A stretch of 64,000 nucleotides of DNA, taken from contig NZ_CP046175.1 of assembly GCF_009708215.1 (NCBI RefSeq), forward strand, positions 3,286,001-3,350,000, given 5' to 3'. The notes under the pieces were generated by a model, which was not told the origin of the DNA, did not search any database, and worked only from the letters and a program-made list of their open reading frames with translations. How positions within the stretch are numbered: position 1 is the stretch's first letter; each line of letters starts with the position of its first letter. Position numbers and translations under genes: made by a program. Below, piece by piece: positions 52,791 through 62,134 of this stretch. The stretch is from Occultella kanbiaonis (lineage in GTDB: Bacteria; Actinomycetota; Actinomycetes; Actinomycetales; Beutenbergiaceae).

Positions 52791-53555
52791 GTGACCAACC
52801 CACCTGCCAGCCCGTACGGACCGCCCGACCCGCAGCAGGGCGGCTACGGTCAGCAGGGCGGCTACGGCCAGCAGGGCGGCTACGGCCAACAGCCCGGCTA
52901 CGGACAACAGCCGGGTGGCGGCTACGGCCAGCCCGGTGGCGCAGGCGATTACGGCCAGGGTGGCGGCTACGGCCAGCCCGGCTACGGACAGCAGCCCGGG
53001 GGCTACGGACAACCGAGCGGCGCCCCGGCCGTACCGCCGGGACCGGGCCAGTACGGCGCGAACCAGGTCGGCGGGAACCAGTTCGGCGCGAACCAGTACG
53101 GCACGCCGTTCGGGCAGACCCCCTACGGGCTCCCGCCCGAGAAGCCCGGGTCCGTGAAGGCGGCCGCGATCATGAGCTGGATCGGCGGCGGCCTCGGGGT
53201 CCTGCTCGGCCTGCTCATCGCGATCGCCGGTGGGGCCCTGGCCAACGACCCGGAGTTCGCCGACATGCTGCCGGGCAGCGCCACCGGATTCATCGTGGGA
53301 CTCGGTCTGCTCGTCGTCGTGTGGTGCATTGCTGTGATCGTCCTCGCCGTCCTGATGTCGCGCGGGAAGAAGGGCGCGGCGATCGGCCTGGCCGTGATGG
53401 GCGGGCTCTACGTCGTGCTCAGCATCGCCTCGGTCGCGACCGGCGACGGTGGCGCCCAGCTCGGGCTCGGCGTCATCTGGGTCATCGCGGCGTCCGCCCT
53501 CGCGATCGTGAACTCCTCCCGGACCTGGTACGACCAGCAGGCAGGCATCCGCTAG
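52791..53555 (+). CDS. Membrane protein with Q/G/Y-rich cytoplasmic N-terminus
   Basis: A 254-residue protein. Residues 1-115 are almost pure Gly/Gln/Tyr/Pro ([15 protein letters not shown] units), followed by about four membrane segments starting at [20 protein letters not shown] (DUF4190-like arrangement). GTG at 52791 has AAAAGGGG upstream; the ATG at 52749 overlaps the CACAAT -10 and is rejected. It is divergent from icmF. It is one of three such low-complexity membrane proteins within 10 kb; the function is unknown. Confidence 0.8.
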   Translation: MTNPPASPYGPPDPQQGGYGQQGGYGQQGGYGQQPGYGQQPGGGYGQPGGAGDYGQGGGYGQPGYGQQPGGYGQPSGAPAVPPGPGQYGANQVGGNQFGANQYGTPFGQTPYGLPPEKPGSVKAAAIMSWIGGGLGVLLGLLIAIAGGALANDPEFADMLPGSATGFIVGLGLLVVVWCIAVIVLAVLMSRGKKGAAIGLAVMGGLYVVLSIASVATGDGGAQLGLGVIWVIAASALAIVNSSRTWYDQQAGIR

Positions 53556-54033
53556 CCGGTCGTATCGGCGACGGCGTCGGCGGTCCGAGGACTGCGCTGC
53601 GCCCCGATCGTGGTCCCGGTGACCGCGCCGCCGCCTCGCTCCCCCTGCCCGGTCATGACGATCGGACAGGGGGAGCTGTCACATCCGCAGCCGGTGTCCG
53701 GTCCTTGCTGATGCGTGGGCCGGAGCAGGGGCCGAGTCGCAGGTAGGGACGAGAACCACCGGGTTTCACCGGGGCGGGCGTGAGGCCGCCATGCCGGAAG
53801 CAGAGAGCGACTGGACCCGCTCGTCGTCCCCTCCCGCCCGCGCGAGCGTCGCCGGACCATGCGAACGAGTCATTTGTGCGGCGCAACGCGGCGGTCCGGT
53901 GGTGGTGCGTCTGTCCGTGCGCAGGAGGGTGGTCGCCGTCGTGGAACTACAGGACCTCGTCGGTGACCAGGACGTCCTGTCAGGGATCAACCGAAGCAAC
54001 CGTCAAGCATCAACCGAAGTCACAGATGACGAG
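53556..54033. other. Intergenic stretch without a convincing gene
   Basis: This 478-bp stretch lies between the low-complexity membrane protein and tRNA-Met. It holds a 10-bp-arm inverted repeat (53638-53676). The open frames over it are short, run into the tRNA or lack ribosome sites, and no family is recognised. Confidence 0.55.
53638..53676 (+). terminator. Terminator-like hairpin
   Basis: GCTCCCCCTG (53638-53647) and CAGGGGGAGC (53667-53676) are perfect inverted copies with a 19-nt loop, about 85 nt after the membrane protein stop. There is no U-tract. Confidence 0.55.
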
Positions 54034-54107
54034 TGCCCCAGGTGGGGCTTGAACCCACGACCGACGGATTATGAGTCCGCTGCTCTGACCGGCTGAGCTA
54101 CTGGGGC
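54034..54107 (-). tRNA. tRNA-Met (anticodon CAT)
   Basis: A 74-nt cloverleaf. The acceptor GCCCCAG/CTGGGGC is fully paired; the D arm is GCTC-AGCCGGTCA-GAGC; the anticodon loop CTCATAA has CAT; and the T arm is GTGGG-TTCAAGC-CCCAC. The first acceptor pair is matched (G1-C72), so it is not the initiator. The discriminator base is A and CCA is not encoded. A lysidine-modified tRNA-Ile with CAT cannot be excluded by sequence reading alone. Confidence 0.88.
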
Positions 54108-54156
54108 CGACGGCGCACCAGCCTATCGGCCCGCGCGGTGGGTTAGCGTCAGGGGT

Positions 54157-54657
54157 ATGGCTCGATCACGCGAATCCTTGCCCACTGCGGCCGCCGAGAA
54201 GCTGCCCCCCGGGGTGCGCCCCCTGCTGGTCCAGACGCTCGACGGCGGAGGTTGGGCCGTGCTCGCGCGCGGAAGCGTGTTCGTGGTCACCGAGGACGAC
54301 CTGGTGCTGAACCGGCCCTGGTCCGAGGTGGACCACGGCGACTGGGACGGCGAGACCCTGACGATGACGCTCACCTGGGTGGATGGCGCCGCGCCGACCG
54401 AGCTGACCCTGACCGAGGGGGCACCGGCGAGGTTCCCGCTGCTGATCCGCGAGCAGGTGGAGCACTCCCTGGTCCAGGTCATCACCGAGAAGGCGCCCGG
54501 TGGCGGCCAGCTGCGGGCCGCCGTCAGGCGTGGGCCGGACGGCGAGTTGTTCTCCCAGGTGACCGCGTCCGGCAAGGTGCGCGGCGGGCCGGCCCTGGAG
54601 GCTCAGATCGCCGACCTCGAGCGGCGGATCCGCTCCGACGTCGGGCTCCAGCCCTGA
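54157..54657 (+). CDS. Conserved actinobacterial protein of unknown function
   Basis: A 166-residue soluble protein with a PH-like or beta-rich middle (GGWAVLARGSVFVVTEDDLVLNRPWSEVDH, residues 31-60). A helical C-terminus (ALEAQIADLERRIRSDVGL) resembles a dimerising helix. TAGCGT (54144-54149) is 7 nt before the ATG and there is no Shine-Dalgarno, suggesting leaderless expression. It lies between tRNA-Met and tRNA-Asn. Family members of similar pattern are common in actinobacteria but uncharacterised. Confidence 0.75.
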   Translation: MARSRESLPTAAAEKLPPGVRPLLVQTLDGGGWAVLARGSVFVVTEDDLVLNRPWSEVDHGDWDGETLTMTLTWVDGAAPTELTLTEGAPARFPLLIREQVEHSLVQVITEKAPGGGQLRAAVRRGPDGELFSQVTASGKVRGGPALEAQIADLERRIRSDVGLQP

Positions 54658-54703
54658 GGTCACGCACGGCGACCGGCGGGCCGGAGCACCCCGCCGGGAC
54701 TGT

Positions 54704-54709
54704 TAGTAT
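54704..54709 (+). promoter_or_regulatory. -10 element of tRNA-Asn
   Basis: TAGTAT lies 11 nt before the tRNA 5' end. Confidence 0.5.
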
Positions 54710-54720
54710 TCTCAGCGCGA

Positions 54721-54796
<76 letters not shown>

Positions 54797-54800
54797 GCGC

Positions 54801-54835
54801 AAGGCCCGGAATCCACGAGATTCCGGGCCTTCTCT
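54801..54835 (+). terminator. Rho-independent terminator after tRNA-Asn
   Basis: AAGGCCCGGAATC and GATTCCGGGCCTT form a perfect 13-bp stem with a CACGA loop, followed by CTCTC. It begins 4 nt after the tRNA CCA end. Confidence 0.85.
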
Positions 54836-55021
54836 CATTGGGGCCGGCACCGCGGCACGACCGGCCCGAACCGGAGCCCTGTCCCGCGACCGGGCTTCGC
54901 ACGATCCGGTCGCGCGGCCGGTGTCCGGTGTTGCCGAGCTGGGGTGCGCAGGGGGCGGGAACGAGCGTGATCCTCGCCACATACCGACCGAGCCGCTCGT
55001 GATCGCGTGCCTCGGACACGC

Positions 55022-55059
55022 CGCAGGGCGTGACCCCCGGGTGGGAGTCACGCCCTGCG
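55022..55059 (-). terminator. Terminator-like hairpin after the DUF4352-type gene
   Basis: CGCAGGGCGTGAC (55022-55034) and GTCACGCCCTGCG (55047-55059) are perfect inverted 13-bp arms, 43 nt after the stop of the minus-strand gene ending at 55102. The loop is 12 nt and there is no U-tract. Confidence 0.65.
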
Positions 55060-55101
55060 TGGTTCGGTCGAGGCAGGCCTACCTCGCGGCGCCTGCTCCG
55101 A

Positions 55102-56331
55102 TCACGGAGCCGCCTCGAAATAGAGGGTGTTACCCGCCTCGTCGATGAAGCCCCACTGGCCCTGGCCGTCGTCGTCAGCCGGGATCTCCAGACCCCAGTT
55201 GCCCGAAGCGGATGCGCCCGGTGCCACGTCGTCGAGCTGGAAGGCGTCATCGGGCACGACCGCGAGCGTGCTCTCGTAGATCTCGCCGTCGGTGGCCAGG
55301 TAGCCGATCCCGATGCTGTTGTACAGGTTCAGCGCCGCGGCGCCGTTGTTCATCCCGGTCACCCGGATCATCGCGTAACGGAAGCCGTCCGGCGCTGGGT
55401 CCGAGCCCTCACCGGCGACCAGGTCGTTCGCGTCCGGGACGAAGTCGCTCAGCGAGAGCGACCAGTCACCGAGCGTGCCGGTCTCCCCGAACGGGACGAT
55501 GTCACCGGAGGCCGACGGCATGTCCGTCGGGTCCTCGGTCGGCTCGTCCGTGGTGGGGTCGTCCGTCGGTGCGTCGGTCGTCGGCTCCTCGGTCGTTGGG
55601 GCCTCGCTGGTGGTCGTGGGAGATCCGGTCGGGTCCTCGCCGCCATCCCCGCGGGTCGCGACGTACACGCCGACGGCGATCAGGGCGATGATCACGACCG
55701 CGGCCACCCAGGTGTACCACTGGGCGTACCAGGGCTTGGGGCCCTGCGGGGGTTGGCCACCCCCGTAGCCACCGCCGCCGGGACCATAGCCCGGCTGCTG
55801 ACCGTACCCCGGCTGCTGTCCGTAGCCGGGTTGCTGCTGGCCGTAGCCGCCGCTGGACTGGCCGTAGCCGCCCGCACCCGCGTCGGGCTGCTGACCGTAC
55901 CCCGGCTGCCCGTAGCCCGGTTGCTGCGCGCCCGGCTGCTGCCCGTAGCCCGGCTGCTGTCCGCCCGGCTGCTGTCCATAGCCAGGCTGCTGCCCGCCGG
56001 GTTGCTGTCCGTAGCCGGGCTGCTGCCCGTAATCCGGTTGGCCCATCGCCTGTGCTCCCATCGCTTGTTGCGGCCCTGCGCCGGCTTGGTCCGGCGGGGG
56101 TGTCGGTTGCCCGTATCCGGGCTGGCCCGGTGGCGTCTGCTGCCCGTGACCGGGCTGGGAGCCGGCGCCGTACGAACTCGGGTTGTACAGCGTGGTCTCC
56201 TCGAACGCCTCCGGCGGGAGTGACGACTGCGCGTCCCCCGGTGACGTTCCACCGATCGACTCCGTCGGCGGTTCACCGTTCCCTGCCGGGTCGGTGGAGC
56301 CGCCCTGTCCCTGCGGCGGGTTCTCACTCAT
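55102..56331 (-). CDS. Membrane protein with GYGQQPGG-rich cytoplasmic region and DUF4352-like domain
   Basis: A 409-residue protein. Residues 1-60 are polar and acidic. Residues 60-190 consist of PGYGQQPGG repeats (Gln/Gly/Tyr/Pro). One membrane segment follows (about 205-227, [18 protein letters not shown]), then a Thr/Asp/Glu/Pro linker (about 230-280). The extracellular beta-domain (about 285-409) includes [16 protein letters not shown] and [16 protein letters not shown], like DUF4352 (telomeric-repeat-fold, Ig-like) domains. The design equals 46702-48900: cytosolic low complexity, single TM, tethered outer domain. Function unknown. Confidence 0.85.
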   Translation of the reverse strand: MSENPPQGQGGSTDPAGNGEPPTESIGGTSPGDAQSSLPPEAFEETTLYNPSSYGAGSQPGHGQQTPPGQPGYGQPTPPPDQAGAGPQQAMGAQAMGQPDYGQQPGYGQQPGGQQPGYGQQPGGQQPGYGQQPGAQQPGYGQPGYGQQPDAGAGGYGQSSGGYGQQQPGYGQQPGYGQQPGYGPGGGGYGGGQPPQGPKPWYAQWYTWVAAVVIIALIAVGVYVATRGDGGEDPTGSPTTTSEAPTTEEPTTDAPTDDPTTDEPTEDPTDMPSASGDIVPFGETGTLGDWSLSLSDFVPDANDLVAGEGSDPAPDGFRYAMIRVTGMNNGAAALNLYNSIGIGYLATDGEIYESTLAVVPDDAFQLDDVAPGASASGNWGLEIPADDDGQGQWGFIDEAGNTLYFEAAP

Positions 56332-56429
56332 GGCTCAGAACCCTAGGCCACCTGCCTGGGAGCCGCAGTACAGCGCACGGGCAGACCTACCCGTCCGGCC
56401 GGGGCCGCCGCCTACGGCGTCGACCGCCG

Positions 56430-58562
56430 TCAGGCGTCGGTGAGCAGGGAACGACGGCGTTCCTCCAGTTCGAGCAGTCGGCCGAAGGTCGCCGCGTACG
56501 CCTCGTCCGCCGGGTCCATCCGCTGCAGCCGGCCCTTCGCATCGGCGATCTCCCGGGTGACGCCCAGGCGCAGCAGCGCCACCAGGACCCCACGCGCGTA
56601 GCCGCCGAGGGCCTCGGGTCGGTCCTCGGGCAGCGGGGCGACCGCGAGCTCGGTGACGAGCACTCCGACGGGGCCGATCGCGGCCTCGCGGACCTGCTCG
56701 TTCCACGCCGCCGCCGCCCGGGAGTTGGCCTCGCCGCCGGCACCACGCGCCGAGGCGTCCCCGGCGAGCTCACCGAACGCGCGCACTCCCCCGGCAGCAC
56801 GGATCGCGTCGTGCACCGCACGGTGGGCGGGCACCACGAAGGTGTCCGCGCCGAGGTCGTCGAAGGACGTGGCCAGCGCGAACTGCGGGAGCTGGAGGAC
56901 GACCTCGAGGACCTGCCGCTCCAGGCGGGCCACCGGGTCGTCCCGGTGGGAGGCACCGAACCCGGAATCCGAGCCGCCGTACCCACCTGAGGTGTCCTGG
57001 CCCCGCTGACCGCCCGAGTCCCGCTGCCCGTTCGAGGAGCTGCCGCCGTAGCCGTTGCGACCGCTCTGGGAGCTGCCATACCCGTCGCGGCCGTTCTGAC
57101 CGCCACGACCGCCGACCGGCCCGCCCTGGCCACCGCGCCCGCCCGCGGCGCCGTCCACCCCGGGCCGCCCAGGTGTCGACGGTGCCGGTGGAGGGTTTCG
57201 GGCCGTCCTGGTCACGTCGCGACGCACCGAGGCCTCGTCCATGCCGAGCCAGCCGGCGAGCTCGCGGGCGTACTCGCCGCGCAGGGCGTGGTCGCGGATC
57301 CGGGCGACCACCGGAACCCCGGCGCGCAGCCCGGCGACGCGGCCCTCGGCGGTGTCCAGGTCGACCTGGCGCAGCACGGACCGGATCGCGAACTCGAACA
57401 GCGGCTCGCGTCCGCCGACCAGTTCCCGGACCGCCGCGTCGCCACGCTGTTGCCGCAGGTCGCAGGGGTCCATCCCGTTCGGTTCCACGGCCACGAACGT
57501 CTGGGATGCGAACTGCTGGTCCTCGGAGAACGCCCGCAGTGCCGCCTTCTGTCCGGCGGCGTCGCCGTCGAAGGTGAAGATCACCTCACCGCCGCGCGCA
57601 CCGCCGGTCGCGAGCATCACGCCGGCCGCGGCGTCCGCGGTGTCCCCGAGCAGGCGACGCACGATCCGGATGTGGTCGGTGCCGAACGCGGTACCACAGG
57701 TGGCCACCGCCGTCGGCACGCCCGCCAGGTGCATCGCCATCACGTCGGTGTAGCCCTCGACGACGACCACCTGCTTGGACTTGGCGATCTCCCGCTTCGC
57801 CAGGTCGATCCCGTACAACACCTGGGACTTCTTGTAGATGGTGGTCTCGGGGGTGTTCAGGTACTTCGGGCCGGGGTCGTCCTCATAGAGCTTCCGGGCG
57901 CCGAACCCGACGACGTCCCCGGACAGGTCCCGGATCGGCCACATGAGGCGGCCCCGGAACCGGTCGTAGGAGCCGCGGTTGCCCTGGGACAGCAGACCCG
58001 ACGCGGTCAGTTCCGCCTCGGTGAAGTGCTTGCCGCGCAGGTGCCGGGTCAGGTTGTCCCAGCCCTTTGGGGCATAGCCGACCCCGAACGTGGCCGCGGC
58101 GGTCCTGTCGAACCCACGCTCGGCCAGGAACGCACGGCCCATGTCCGCCTCCGGCGTCGCCAACTGCTCGACGAAGTACTCCGCCGCGACGCGGTGCGCC
58201 TCGATCAGTCGCTGGCGCCGACCCGGCTGTTCCCGTGGACGGTTCGCGCCGCCGTCGTCCTCGTACCGCAGTTGCAGCCCGACCCGGCCGGCGAGGTGCT
58301 CGACGGCCTCGGTGAACGTCAGGTGGTCGATCTTCTGCACGAACGAGATGACGTCCCCGCCCTCGTCGCAGCCGAAGCAGTGCCACAGGCCCAGCTGCGG
58401 GCGCACGTGGAACGAGGGGGTTCGCTCATCGTGGAACGGGCACAGGCCCTTCATCGACCCGACGCCGGCGCCGCGAAGCGTCACGTGCTGGCCGACGATC
58501 TCCTCGATCCGGGCCCGTTCGCGGACGGCGGCGATGTCCTCGCGTCGGATCAGGCCTGCCAT
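56430..58562 (-). CDS. dnaG: DNA primase
   Basis: A 710-residue primase that lays down RNA primers at the fork. The zinc ribbon is CHC2 type (C41, H44, C62, C65). The TOPRIM core has VVVEGYTDVMAM and FTFDGDAAGQ. A Gly/Ser/Gln/Asn/Tyr-rich linker (about residues 455-535) separates it from the C-terminal DnaB-binding region. There is a small insertion (GDTADAAAGVMLATGGARGG) between the TOPRIM motifs. TACACT (58569-58574, minus strand) is 6 nt before the ATG: a leaderless gene. It follows dgt on the same strand, as in mycobacteria (Rv2343c/Rv2344c). Confidence 0.97.
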   Translation of the reverse strand: MAGLIRREDIAAVRERARIEEIVGQHVTLRGAGVGSMKGLCPFHDERTPSFHVRPQLGLWHCFGCDEGGDVISFVQKIDHLTFTEAVEHLAGRVGLQLRYEDDGGANRPREQPGRRQRLIEAHRVAAEYFVEQLATPEADMGRAFLAERGFDRTAAATFGVGYAPKGWDNLTRHLRGKHFTEAELTASGLLSQGNRGSYDRFRGRLMWPIRDLSGDVVGFGARKLYEDDPGPKYLNTPETTIYKKSQVLYGIDLAKREIAKSKQVVVVEGYTDVMAMHLAGVPTAVATCGTAFGTDHIRIVRRLLGDTADAAAGVMLATGGARGGEVIFTFDGDAAGQKAALRAFSEDQQFASQTFVAVEPNGMDPCDLRQQRGDAAVRELVGGREPLFEFAIRSVLRQVDLDTAEGRVAGLRAGVPVVARIRDHALRGEYARELAGWLGMDEASVRRDVTRTARNPPPAPSTPGRPGVDGAAGGRGGQGGPVGGRGGQNGRDGYGSSQSGRNGYGGSSSNGQRDSGGQRGQDTSGGYGGSDSGFGASHRDDPVARLERQVLEVVLQLPQFALATSFDDLGADTFVVPAHRAVHDAIRAAGGVRAFGELAGDASARGAGGEANSRAAAAWNEQVREAAIGPVGVLVTELAVAPLPEDRPEALGGYARGVLVALLRLGVTREIADAKGRLQRMDPADEAYAATFGRLLELEERRRSLLTDA

Positions 58563-58612
58563 GGGCCGAGTGTAAGCCGGATCCGAGCCGGAACCGGCGC
58601 GGCGACGGAGGC

Positions 58613-59902
58613 TCAGATCTCGGTGCCCGCATCCGGGCCGCACAACTGCGCGTGCCACTGCAGGGCGGACAGGTCCGTGAGCGAGGCGACCTGGTCGATG
58701 ACCACCCGCAGCCGGATGTCGTCATCGGTGGCCTCGGACCAGTCCTCGGCGAAGATCTCGGCGAGGGCGAGCTCGGCGCGGTCGTAGAGCACGGCGACCA
58801 GGTCGGTGAGGATGAGCCGCTGCCGGCGGAACACCGGGTCGTCCTCGCGGGGTGCCATCACGAACGCGGCCGCGACGCCCTTGAGCACGGTGATCTCGGC
58901 GAGGACGTGATCGGGCACGATGAGGTTGCCGTCGTAGCGGATCAGCGGACCATCGCCGTAGGTGGCCCGGGTGGCCCGGGCGGAGGAGTCGCAGAACCGG
59001 CCGATGAGCTGGCTGGTCATGTCCTTAAGCGCGGCCAGCCCGCGGCGTGTGCCGTCGTACCGGTGCACCCAGTAGTCCAGCGCACTGAGCTCGTCCATCG
59101 CCGTGACCAGGACCTCGTCGGACAGCGCCGGGGCGTACCAGTCCCGGATCTGGGCGATGATCCGCTCGCGTGCCTCGTCCTCGGCCACCCGGCGCAGGTC
59201 CACCCGGCCGGAGAACACCGCGTCCTCGACGTCGTGCACGGAGTAGGAGATGTCGTCGGCGAGGTCCATGACCTGCGACTCGATGCAGCGGACCCCATCA
59301 GGGGCGCCCTCCCGCAGCCAGGCGAAGACGGGGGCGTCATCGACGTAGACGCCGAACTTGCCCGACGGCGTCCCGTCCGCCCTCGGTGGTGCGTCAGCCG
59401 CCGACCAGGGGTACTTCGTGGCCGCGTCGAGGCTGGCGCGGGTCAGGTTCAGACCCACGCCCACGCCGTCGGGCGTGAACACCTTCGGCTCGAGCCGGGT
59501 GAGCAACCGCAGGGTCTGCGCGTTGCCCTCGAACCCGCCGATGCCGGCAGCGACCTGTGCCAGGGCGACCTCGCCGTTGTGCCCGAACGGCGGGTGCCCG
59601 AGGTCGTGCGCGAGGCACGCGGTGTCCACCACGTCCGGGTCGCAGCCGAGGGACTTCCCGAGTTCCCGTCCCACCTGCGCCACCTCGAGCGAGTGCGTCA
59701 GGCGGGTCCGAGCGAAGTCGTCCGTGCCGGGCCCGAGGACCTGCGTCTTGGCTCCGAGCCGGCGCAGCGCGGAGGAGTGCACCACCCGCGCGCGGTCCCG
59801 CTCGAAGGGGGTGCGGGCGGCGGATTTGCCCGGCTCGGCGAGCCAGCGGTCGGTGTCCGCGGCGTCGTAGCCTCCGACGAGGCGCTGGGGTTGGACCGGC
59901 AC
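58613..59902 (-). CDS. dgt: dNTP triphosphohydrolase (Dgt type)
   Basis: A 429-residue HD-domain enzyme that hydrolyses dNTPs to nucleosides and triphosphate. Metal-binding residues: H70 in RLTHSLEVAQ and H99-D100 in LAHDLGHPPFGHNGE. VVHSSALRRLGAKTQV at 40-55 is the family N-terminal block. The GTG start lies 6 nt after TAGTCT (59909-59914, minus strand), so it looks leaderless. The dnaG start is 50 bp downstream, so dgt is in front of the primase gene. Confidence 0.95.
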   Translation of the reverse strand: MPVQPQRLVGGYDAADTDRWLAEPGKSAARTPFERDRARVVHSSALRRLGAKTQVLGPGTDDFARTRLTHSLEVAQVGRELGKSLGCDPDVVDTACLAHDLGHPPFGHNGEVALAQVAAGIGGFEGNAQTLRLLTRLEPKVFTPDGVGVGLNLTRASLDAATKYPWSAADAPPRADGTPSGKFGVYVDDAPVFAWLREGAPDGVRCIESQVMDLADDISYSVHDVEDAVFSGRVDLRRVAEDEARERIIAQIRDWYAPALSDEVLVTAMDELSALDYWVHRYDGTRRGLAALKDMTSQLIGRFCDSSARATRATYGDGPLIRYDGNLIVPDHVLAEITVLKGVAAAFVMAPREDDPVFRRQRLILTDLVAVLYDRAELALAEIFAEDWSEATDDDIRLRVVIDQVASLTDLSALQWHAQLCGPDAGTEI

Positions 59903-59997
59903 GGCCTCAGACTACTTGCGAACGGCGATCGGGCCCGCAACGGCTGGGGAGATCGCGCCGATTTCCCTCCGGGCGCGGCCGGGATGACAATGGCCGG

Positions 59998-61725
59998 ATG
60001 TTGATCGAGGACACGCCCGACGTTCGTACCACCCTCATCCATCGGGCCGACTCCCCGGGCGGCCAGTGGTGGCGCAGCGCGGTGATCTACCAGGTGTATC
60101 CGCGGTCGTTCGCGGACTCGGGCGGCGACGGGATCGGCGACCTGCCCGGCGTCACCGCGCGCCTGGGCCACCTCAGCAGGCTCGGCGTCGACGCCGTCTG
60201 GCTCTCGCCCTTCTACACCTCCCCCCAGCACGACGCGGGCTACGACGTCGCCGACTACCGGCAGGTGGACCCGCTGTTCGGGACCCTCGAGGACGCGGAC
60301 GCCCTCCTCGCGCGGGCGCGGACCCTCGGCCTGCGGGTGCTCGTGGACCTGGTGCCGAACCACACCTCGGACGAGCACGCGTGGTTCCGGGCGGCGCTGC
60401 CCGCACCGGCCGGGTCCGGGGAGCGGGCGCGCTACATCTTCCGCGACGGCCGCGGGCCCGACGGTGCCGAGGCACCGAACAACTGGCGCAGCGTGTTCGG
60501 CGGACCGGCCTGGACTCGCGTCACCGATGCCGACGGCACCCCCGGGCAGTGGTACCTGCACCTGTTCGACGTCCACCAGCCGGATCTGAACTGGGAGAAC
60601 GAGGAGGTCCGGGCGGAGTTCGAGGCGATCCTGCGGTTCTGGCTCGACCGGGGCGTGGACGGCTTCCGCGTCGACGTGGCGCACGGGCTGGTCAAGGACC
60701 AGGGCTTCGAGGACTGGGCCGGGCACGCCGAGATGATCGCCGGCGACGACGCGGGTGCAGAGGGCGTCGGCCCGGCCCCGATGTGGGACCAGCCGGGGGT
60801 GCACGAGATCTACCGGCGCTGGCACCAGGTGCTCGCCTCCTACGACGGTGACCGCGCGCTGGTGGCCGAGGCGTGGGCGGACACCGACGAGGCGATGGCC
60901 CGCTACATCCGCCCGGACGAGATGCACCAGGCGTTCAACTTCGACTTCCTGTGCACGCAGTGGTCCGCGCCCGCCCTGAAGCACTCCATCACCGAGGGCC
61001 TGGCGGCGTGCGACTCGGTCGGCGCGCCGACCACCTGGGTGCTCTCCAACCACGACGTCGTGCGAGCCACCACCCGGCTCGGCCTGCCGACCACGGGCAA
61101 GGGTCCGAACGGGATCGGCGCCGACGACCCGCAACCGGACGCCGAGCTGGGCGCCCGCCGGGCCCGCGCCGCCGCCCTGCTGATGCTCGCTCTGCCGGGC
61201 TCGGCCTACATCTACCAGGGCGAGGAGCTCGGCCTGCCCGAGCACACCGCCCTGCCGGACGACGCCCGCCAGGACCCGGCGTACTGGCGGTCGGGGTACA
61301 CCGAGAAGGGCCGGGACGGCTGTCGCGTGCCGCTGCCGTGGGAGGCCGACGCCCCGGCGTTCGGGTTCTCCCCCACGGGCGCCTCCTGGTTGCCGCAGCC
61401 GACGGCGTGGGCCGCGTTCGCGCTCGACGCACAGAAGGGCGTGGCCGGCTCGAGCTACGAGCTGTTCCGCAAGGCACTGCGGCTGCGCCGTGAGTTCGAC
61501 CTCGGCACCGGGTCGCTGGCCTGGGTGGAGGGCTCGTGGGGGCCTGAGCAGGGCCTGCTGGTGTTCACGAACCGCCAGGTCATCGTGGCGGTCAACATCA
61601 GCGACGGCCCGATCCCACTGCCGGACGGGCTCGACGTGATCCTCGCCAGCGGTGAGCTCCGCGGCGAACTGGGGCACCAGGCCCTGCCCGCCGACACCGC
61701 CGTGTGGGCCGTGCTCGAAGGCTGA
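59998..61725 (+). CDS. GH13 alpha-glucosidase
   Basis: A 575-residue GH13 enzyme. The barrel begins SAVIYQVYPRSFADSGGDGIG. Catalytic residues are D226 (GFRVDVAHG), E291 (VAEAWAD) and D353 (SNHDVVR). The EAW acid/base motif and SNHD place it in the actinobacterial alpha-glucosidase (GH13_30-like) group that splits maltose and maltodextrins. No signal peptide, so cytoplasmic. GACAAT lies 6 nt before the ATG. It is convergent with the malF/malG-type permeases, which probably bring in its substrate. Confidence 0.93.
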   Translation: MLIEDTPDVRTTLIHRADSPGGQWWRSAVIYQVYPRSFADSGGDGIGDLPGVTARLGHLSRLGVDAVWLSPFYTSPQHDAGYDVADYRQVDPLFGTLEDADALLARARTLGLRVLVDLVPNHTSDEHAWFRAALPAPAGSGERARYIFRDGRGPDGAEAPNNWRSVFGGPAWTRVTDADGTPGQWYLHLFDVHQPDLNWENEEVRAEFEAILRFWLDRGVDGFRVDVAHGLVKDQGFEDWAGHAEMIAGDDAGAEGVGPAPMWDQPGVHEIYRRWHQVLASYDGDRALVAEAWADTDEAMARYIRPDEMHQAFNFDFLCTQWSAPALKHSITEGLAACDSVGAPTTWVLSNHDVVRATTRLGLPTTGKGPNGIGADDPQPDAELGARRARAAALLMLALPGSAYIYQGEELGLPEHTALPDDARQDPAYWRSGYTEKGRDGCRVPLPWEADAPAFGFSPTGASWLPQPTAWAAFALDAQKGVAGSSYELFRKALRLRREFDLGTGSLAWVEGSWGPEQGLLVFTNRQVIVAVNISDGPIPLPDGLDVILASGELRGELGHQALPADTAVWAVLEG

Positions 61726-61775
61726 GGCGACCGGCCGCCGTCGGGCATCGCGTGCGGGCCACGGTCGCGGAACTG

Positions 61776-61781
61776 TAACGT
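61776..61781 (+). promoter_or_regulatory. -10 element of frameshifted small gene
   Basis: TAACGT lies 7 nt before the ATG at 61789, in the same leaderless arrangement as other genes in the window. Confidence 0.4.
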
Positions 61782-61788
61782 CCTTGCG

Positions 61789-62111
61789 ATGAGCAGCACC
61801 CCAGCGAGCCGGCAGCCGGACCGGTGGCAGGCGATGGTCGACGACCCGGGCCGTCCCGGCAACTGGGTGGCTCTGCCGGAGAACGGATCGTCCACGAGTC
61901 GATCGCCGAGTACCTCGCCGAGGCCGGCATCGCTGCCGCTCCCGTGACCGCGTGCGAGATCCTCCTGCCCGAGGGTGTGACCGGTACGGACCTCGAACTA
62001 CGCACCGGTGCGGCGATGGCCAAGGTGCCCGCACCCCGAGGCGGCCTGTTGACCCAGGGCGAGGTCGACGCGATCGTCCACGCCGTCCGGGAGACCGTCC
62101 TCGGTCGGTAG
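61789..62111 (+). pseudogene. Small gene of unknown function, split by a frameshift
   Basis: From ATG 61789 the frame encodes a plausible protein (MSSTPASRQPDRWQAMVDD, then GNWVALPE). It turns to Ser/Pro-rich nonsense near 61890 and stops at about 61947. The other frame, meaningless before 61880, encodes RIVHESIAEYLAEAGIAAAP, GVTGTDLELRTGAAMAKVPA and so on to 62111. Adding one base near 61882-61886 joins them into a 107-residue protein. The cause may be a recent mutation, a sequencing error or, less likely, programmed frameshifting. The family is not recognised. Confidence 0.6.
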
Positions 62112-62134
62112 CAGCCGACGTGCCGCCGGGCGGC

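Noticed and set aside
50605-52794. 729-codon open frame antisense to icmF
   Set aside because: A shadow of icmF; no recognisable domain and the typical composition of an out-of-frame high-GC reading.
53791-54096. 101-residue open frame
   Set aside because: It reads into tRNA-Met on the other strand and shows no family resemblance or ribosome site.
54034-54107. Initiator tRNA-fMet
   Set aside because: The first acceptor pair is G-C; bacterial initiators have an unpaired 1-72 position and three G-C pairs in the anticodon stem.
59698-62034. 778-codon minus-strand frame across the alpha-glucosidase
   Set aside because: It runs through two real genes on the other strand and lacks motifs.
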